Positions 29,015-31,108 of a stretch of DNA of 31,108 nucleotides are shown piece by piece; the stretch's first letter is position 1, and every line of letters starts with the position of its first letter. This DNA is from Flavobacterium sp. UBA7665 (GTDB taxonomy: Bacteria; Bacteroidota; Bacteroidia; Flavobacteriales; Flavobacteriaceae). Both the position numbers and the translations under genes were made by a program. The notes beneath the pieces are model-generated. The model had not been told where the DNA came from and made no database searches. It was given only the letters and a program-made list of their open reading frames with translations. The stretch covers positions 1 through 31,108 of the forward strand of contig DLHP01000005.1 of NCBI GenBank assembly GCA_002483285.1. Direction: 5' to 3'.

Positions 29015-29983
29015 TTATGAATGCTGTGCTTTGAACGCTTTTAATTTTTCAGTCAACTTAGGAACAATCTCAAACGCATCGCCTACCACGCCATAGTCGG
29101 CTACCTTAAAGAAAGGCGCGTCGGCGTCGGAGTTGATCACCAATTTCACTTTAGACGAGTTGATGCCCGCAATGTGCTGGATCGCCCCCGAAATCCCAAT
29201 CGCTACATATAAGTTGGTTGCCACCGGTTTTCCGGTTTGCCCTACGTGTTCACTATGAGGTCTCCAGCCCAAATCCGAAACCGGTTTAGAGCAAGCCGTT
29301 GCAGCGCCTAAAGTCGATGCCAAGTCCTCTAACATTCCCCAGTTTTCAGGGCCTTTGAGTCCGCGTCCGCCCGATACTACAATATCGGCATCAGCAATGG
29401 TTACTTTCCCTGATGATTTCTCTACAGAAACCGTTTTCACACCAAAATCATTGTCGCCAATGGTTGGGTTGAAATCCTCGGCAGCCGCAGCCCCATTACT
29501 CTCAACAATACCGTAAGAGTTTTTGGCCAAACTCAATACACGAACGTCAGTGTTGATTTCAGTAATATTGAACGCCTTGTTCGAGAACGCGTGCCTTTTC
29601 ACCTGGAAAGGCGACGTGCTCACCGGTAATCCCACAACATTCGACGCGAATCCCGCATCAAGTGCTACGGCCACGAGTGGCGCCATATACAAGCTGTCGG
29701 TGGTTGACGACAACAAAACAAGCTTTACGCTTTCTTTCTGCGCTGCCTGTTTGATCACATCGGCGTAAGCTTTTGCAGAAAACTGGCCCAGTTTATCGTT
29801 GGTTACTTTTAAAACTTTGTCCACGCCGTATTTGGCCAATTCCGAAACATCTCCGGCATTGATGGTCACGGCAGTTACCGTTGTTCCTAGTGCTTCGGCT
29901 ACTTTTTTACCGTACGAAGCCAATTCGAAAGCGACTTTTTTGAATTTTCCGTCTGCAGATTCTGCGTATATTAATATAGACAT
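29015..29983 (-). CDS. etfA: Electron transfer flavoprotein subunit alpha
   Basis: EtfA binds FAD and, with EtfB, carries electrons from acyl-CoA and other dehydrogenases to ETF-quinone oxidoreductase in the membrane. The 322-residue protein has the N-terminal ETF domain (about 1-185) and the C-terminal FAD domain, with SGGRGLKGPENW, GWRPHSEHVGQTGKPV, YVAIGISGAIQHIAG and VINSDADAPFFKVADYGVVGD, the standard FAD contacts. I start at ATG 29983 (MSILIYAESADGKF). The frame stays open for 39 codons upstream, but those codons are repeat DNA of families 2 and 4. It is separated from etfB by 144 bp, unusually wide for this pair, because of that inserted DNA. Confidence 0.97.
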   Translation of the reverse strand: MSILIYAESADGKFKKVAFELASYGKKVAEALGTTVTAVTINAGDVSELAKYGVDKVLKVTNDKLGQFSAKAYADVIKQAAQKESVKLVLLSSTTDSLYMAPLVAVALDAGFASNVVGLPVSTSPFQVKRHAFSNKAFNITEINTDVRVLSLAKNSYGIVESNGAAAAEDFNPTIGDNDFGVKTVSVEKSSGKVTIADADIVVSGGRGLKGPENWGMLEDLASTLGAATACSKPVSDLGWRPHSEHVGQTGKPVATNLYVAIGISGAIQHIAGINSSKVKLVINSDADAPFFKVADYGVVGDAFEIVPKLTEKLKAFKAQHS

Positions 29984-29994
29984 CTTAATTATTT

Positions 29995-30029
29995 TAAATG
30001 ATGAATGTTGAATTATAAATGATGAATTT
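29995..30029. repeat. Family 2-type word repeat in the etfA leader
   Basis: The words AAATGATGAATGTTGAATT and AAATGATGAATTT follow each other directly, related to the TTGAATG words before thyA. Only one arm is recognisable here, and it joins the family 4 element at 30030. The purT leader shows the same pairing of a family 2-like arm with a family 4 element. Confidence 0.6.
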
Positions 30030-30118
30030 GGGCGTTGCCTTCGGCCGGGCTTTTCGCTTTTATCTTTTGTTCCTGACGTCACAAAAGGATGCCGCTGCAA
30101 TCCCTAACGCGGGCCGCC
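30030..30118 (+). repeat. Family 4 dispersed element between etfB and etfA
   Basis: The most complete copy in the window. It begins GGGCGTTGCC, continues with GGGCTTTTCGC, then CTTTTGT (30064-30070), a 10-nt loop containing the palindrome GACGTC, ACAAAAG (30081-30087), and GATGCCGCTGCAATCC followed by CTAACGCGGGC. It shares long identical blocks with the gpmI-leader copy and outer blocks with the purT-leader copy. It ends 9 nt before the etfB stop codon. Confidence 0.88.
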
Positions 30119-30127
30119 GTTTTCAAT

Positions 30128-30874
30128 TTAGATAACCTTCGCTTCGTTGTGCAATGCGTTTACCAAATCGTCCAATTGGTCTACCGTGTACAATTTTACC
30201 GCCGATTTTGGGGCTGGTTTTTCAAATTTTACCGCTTTGGTTTCAGACGTTGCTGCTACCGGTTCTACGATCGTCAACACTTTGGTTCTCGCCGTCATGA
30301 TGCCACGCATGTTTGGGATGCGCAAATCTTTTTCCTCTACCAAACCTTTTTGTCCGCCAATGATGAGTGGCAATGAAGTTGAAACGATTTCTTTTCCGCC
30401 GTCAATCTCGCGCGCTGCCGTTACGTTTGTCCCGTCTACTTTAACCTCGATGCAAGAGTTTACGAAGTTGTAACCCAAGATTCCGGCCATCATTCCGGGA
30501 ACCATTCCACCGTTATAATCGAGTGATTCACGCCCGGCGATGATCAAATCATAGCTGCCATTTTTGATGACCTCGGCCAATTGTTTGGCTACGAAATAAC
30601 CGTCGGTGGGAGTGGCGTTTACACGAATCGCTTCGTTAGCGCCTATGGCCAAAGCTTTCCTAAGGGTGGGTTCGGTATCAGGCCCGCCTACGTTCACCAC
30701 AGTGACATTGGCACCTTGCTGCTCCTGGAACCAGATGGCACGCGTCAAACCAAACTCATCATTCGGGTTAATCACATACTGCACGCCGTTGGTGTCAAAC
30801 TCAGAGTCGCCGTTGGTAAAATTGATTTTTGAAGTAGTATCAGGCACGTGGCTGATGCAAACTAATATTTTCAT
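30128..30874 (-). CDS. etfB: Electron transfer flavoprotein subunit beta
   Basis: EtfB (248 residues) is the AMP-binding partner of EtfA. Family features are MKILVCISHVPDTTSKI at the N-terminus, INPNDEFGLTRAI, a nucleotide-binding region around VNVGGPDTEPTLRKALAIGANEAIR, the SYDLIIAGRESLDYNGGMVPGMMAG block and LPLIIGGQKGLVEEKDLRIPNMRGIM (AMP-binding and docking surface). It comes before etfA on the same strand, the usual order, but with repeat DNA in the gap. A TACTTTCG element about 29 nt upstream (30903-30910) is a near-match to the -7 consensus. The beta-oxidation dehydrogenases that feed ETF are not in the window. Confidence 0.97.
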   Translation of the reverse strand: MKILVCISHVPDTTSKINFTNGDSEFDTNGVQYVINPNDEFGLTRAIWFQEQQGANVTVVNVGGPDTEPTLRKALAIGANEAIRVNATPTDGYFVAKQLAEVIKNGSYDLIIAGRESLDYNGGMVPGMMAGILGYNFVNSCIEVKVDGTNVTAAREIDGGKEIVSTSLPLIIGGQKGLVEEKDLRIPNMRGIMTARTKVLTIVEPVAATSETKAVKFEKPAPKSAVKLYTVDQLDDLVNALHNEAKVI

Positions 30875-30902
30875 TTTTTAAAGTTTATGTGTAGTTCAGG
30901 CG

Positions 30903-30910
30903 CGAAAGTA
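30903..30910 (-). promoter_or_regulatory. Possible -7 element for etfB
   Basis: On the minus strand TACTTTCG differs from TAnnTTTG at one position and lies 28 nt upstream of the etfB ATG. No clear -33 TTG is visible. Confidence 0.35.
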
Positions 30911-30980
30911 AGGAATAAATTTGAAATATTATAGTATGCGTGCATAATATTTACAACGTTTGCGGTAATTTTTATTTTTT

Positions 30981-31090
30981 CTTTTGCAAGCTCGCAAAAG
31001 AAACAAAAAGAGCTTTCTTTTGTCTTGATACAAAAGAAACAAAAGATCAATGGCCTCCGGATAAAAAGCTAAAAACTACCTCGCAAAAGC
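30981..31090. repeat. Family 4-type palindromic repeat at right window edge
   Basis: CTTTTGC (30981-30987) with GCAAAAG (30994-31000) and CTTTTGT (31017-31023) with ACAAAAG (31030-31036) form two neighbouring 7-bp palindromes with 6-nt loops. They are followed by GGCC (about 31052) and AAAACTACCTCG (about 31071-31083). In reverse complement the order matches the left-edge repeat (GAGGTAGTTTT, AGGCC, CTTTTGT, ACAAAAG). No gene is visible from 30875 to the end. Confidence 0.55.
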
Positions 31091-31108
31091 GGGCGCTTGC
31101 TGAGCCGT

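Noticed and set aside
29984..30100. N-terminal extension of EtfA by 39 residues
   Set aside because: The codons are repeat DNA (families 2 and 4), while EtfA proteins start at MSILIYAE-type sequence.

Overview
This window reads as a chromosomal segment of a member of the Flavobacteriaceae (Bacteroidota), most likely Flavobacterium or a close relative. Four things point there: promoters of the Bacteroidota type (TTG, 19-22 bp, TAnnTTTG) before many genes; a type IX secretion (T9SS) cargo protein and a T9SS plug protein; lineage-typical families (DUF5916, DUF2490, YkuD_2); and a tRNA gene without encoded CCA. No phage, plasmid, classical insertion sequence or CRISPR array was seen. Almost everything is housekeeping or conserved accessory sequence, densely packed. 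No gene-free stretch exceeds 300 bp.

Layout. 245-4533 (-): a fatty acid desaturase and a PLP aminotransferase in one operon, then purT translationally coupled to a Crp/Fnr-type regulator. 4655-5284 (+): rsmG, convergent with a T9SS-exported lipase-like hydrolase (5469-7076, -). 7181-8809 (-): pruA. 9040-14857 (+): the four-gene 'ligase-associated' DNA repair cluster (MBL-fold exonuclease, ATP-dependent ligase, Lhr-type helicase, PdeM phosphoesterase), converging on apaG with overlapping stop codons. 15315-18674 (-): T9SS plug protein, SAM methyltransferase, a GxxExxY (PD-(D/E)XK-like) protein and methionine aminopeptidase. 18784-21075 (-): gpmI and a DUF2490 outer-membrane protein. 21191-23614 (-): a DUF5916 protein. 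23858-26149: two L,D-transpeptidases of different families, tail to tail. 26344-26416: tRNA-Gly(TCC). 26469-28902 (-): an SGNH-like membrane-anchored protein, thyA and a bifunctional nuclease. 29015-30874 (-): etfB and etfA.

The most interesting material is in the spacers. Several unrelated short-word repeat families share one design: short words arranged as two inverted arms, placed against a neighbouring gene's stop codon or in a gene's 5' leader. Family 1 has arms of about three CACAGATT-type words ending in AACAC...GTGTT, and occurs three times. Two copies are short 'empty' hairpins (10080-10149 and 18712-18781). In the third, the two arms (17392-17420 and 17830-17857) enclose exactly one gene, encoding the GxxExxY putative nuclease. 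This resembles a REPtron (a REP-flanked RAYT gene with non-coding REP offspring), but with a PD-(D/E)XK-type protein instead of a Y1 transposase, and it is the best candidate here for an undescribed mobile or repeat-maintenance system. Family 2 uses TTGAATGT-type words (thyA, etfA and, as a variant, purT leaders). Family 3 is a roughly 22-nt unit built on GAAAGACCGCTGCGCTGAAAG (rsmG/lipase spacer). Family 4 contains CTTTTGT-loop-ACAAAAG and/or GATGCCGCTGC(A/C)ATCC...CGCGGGC blocks (purT, gpmI and etfA leaders and both window ends). The insertions change the proteins: one gives the exonuclease its C-terminal tail, one supplies the GTG start codons of the methyltransferase, and others create false N-terminal extensions on gpmI, etfA, purT and map.
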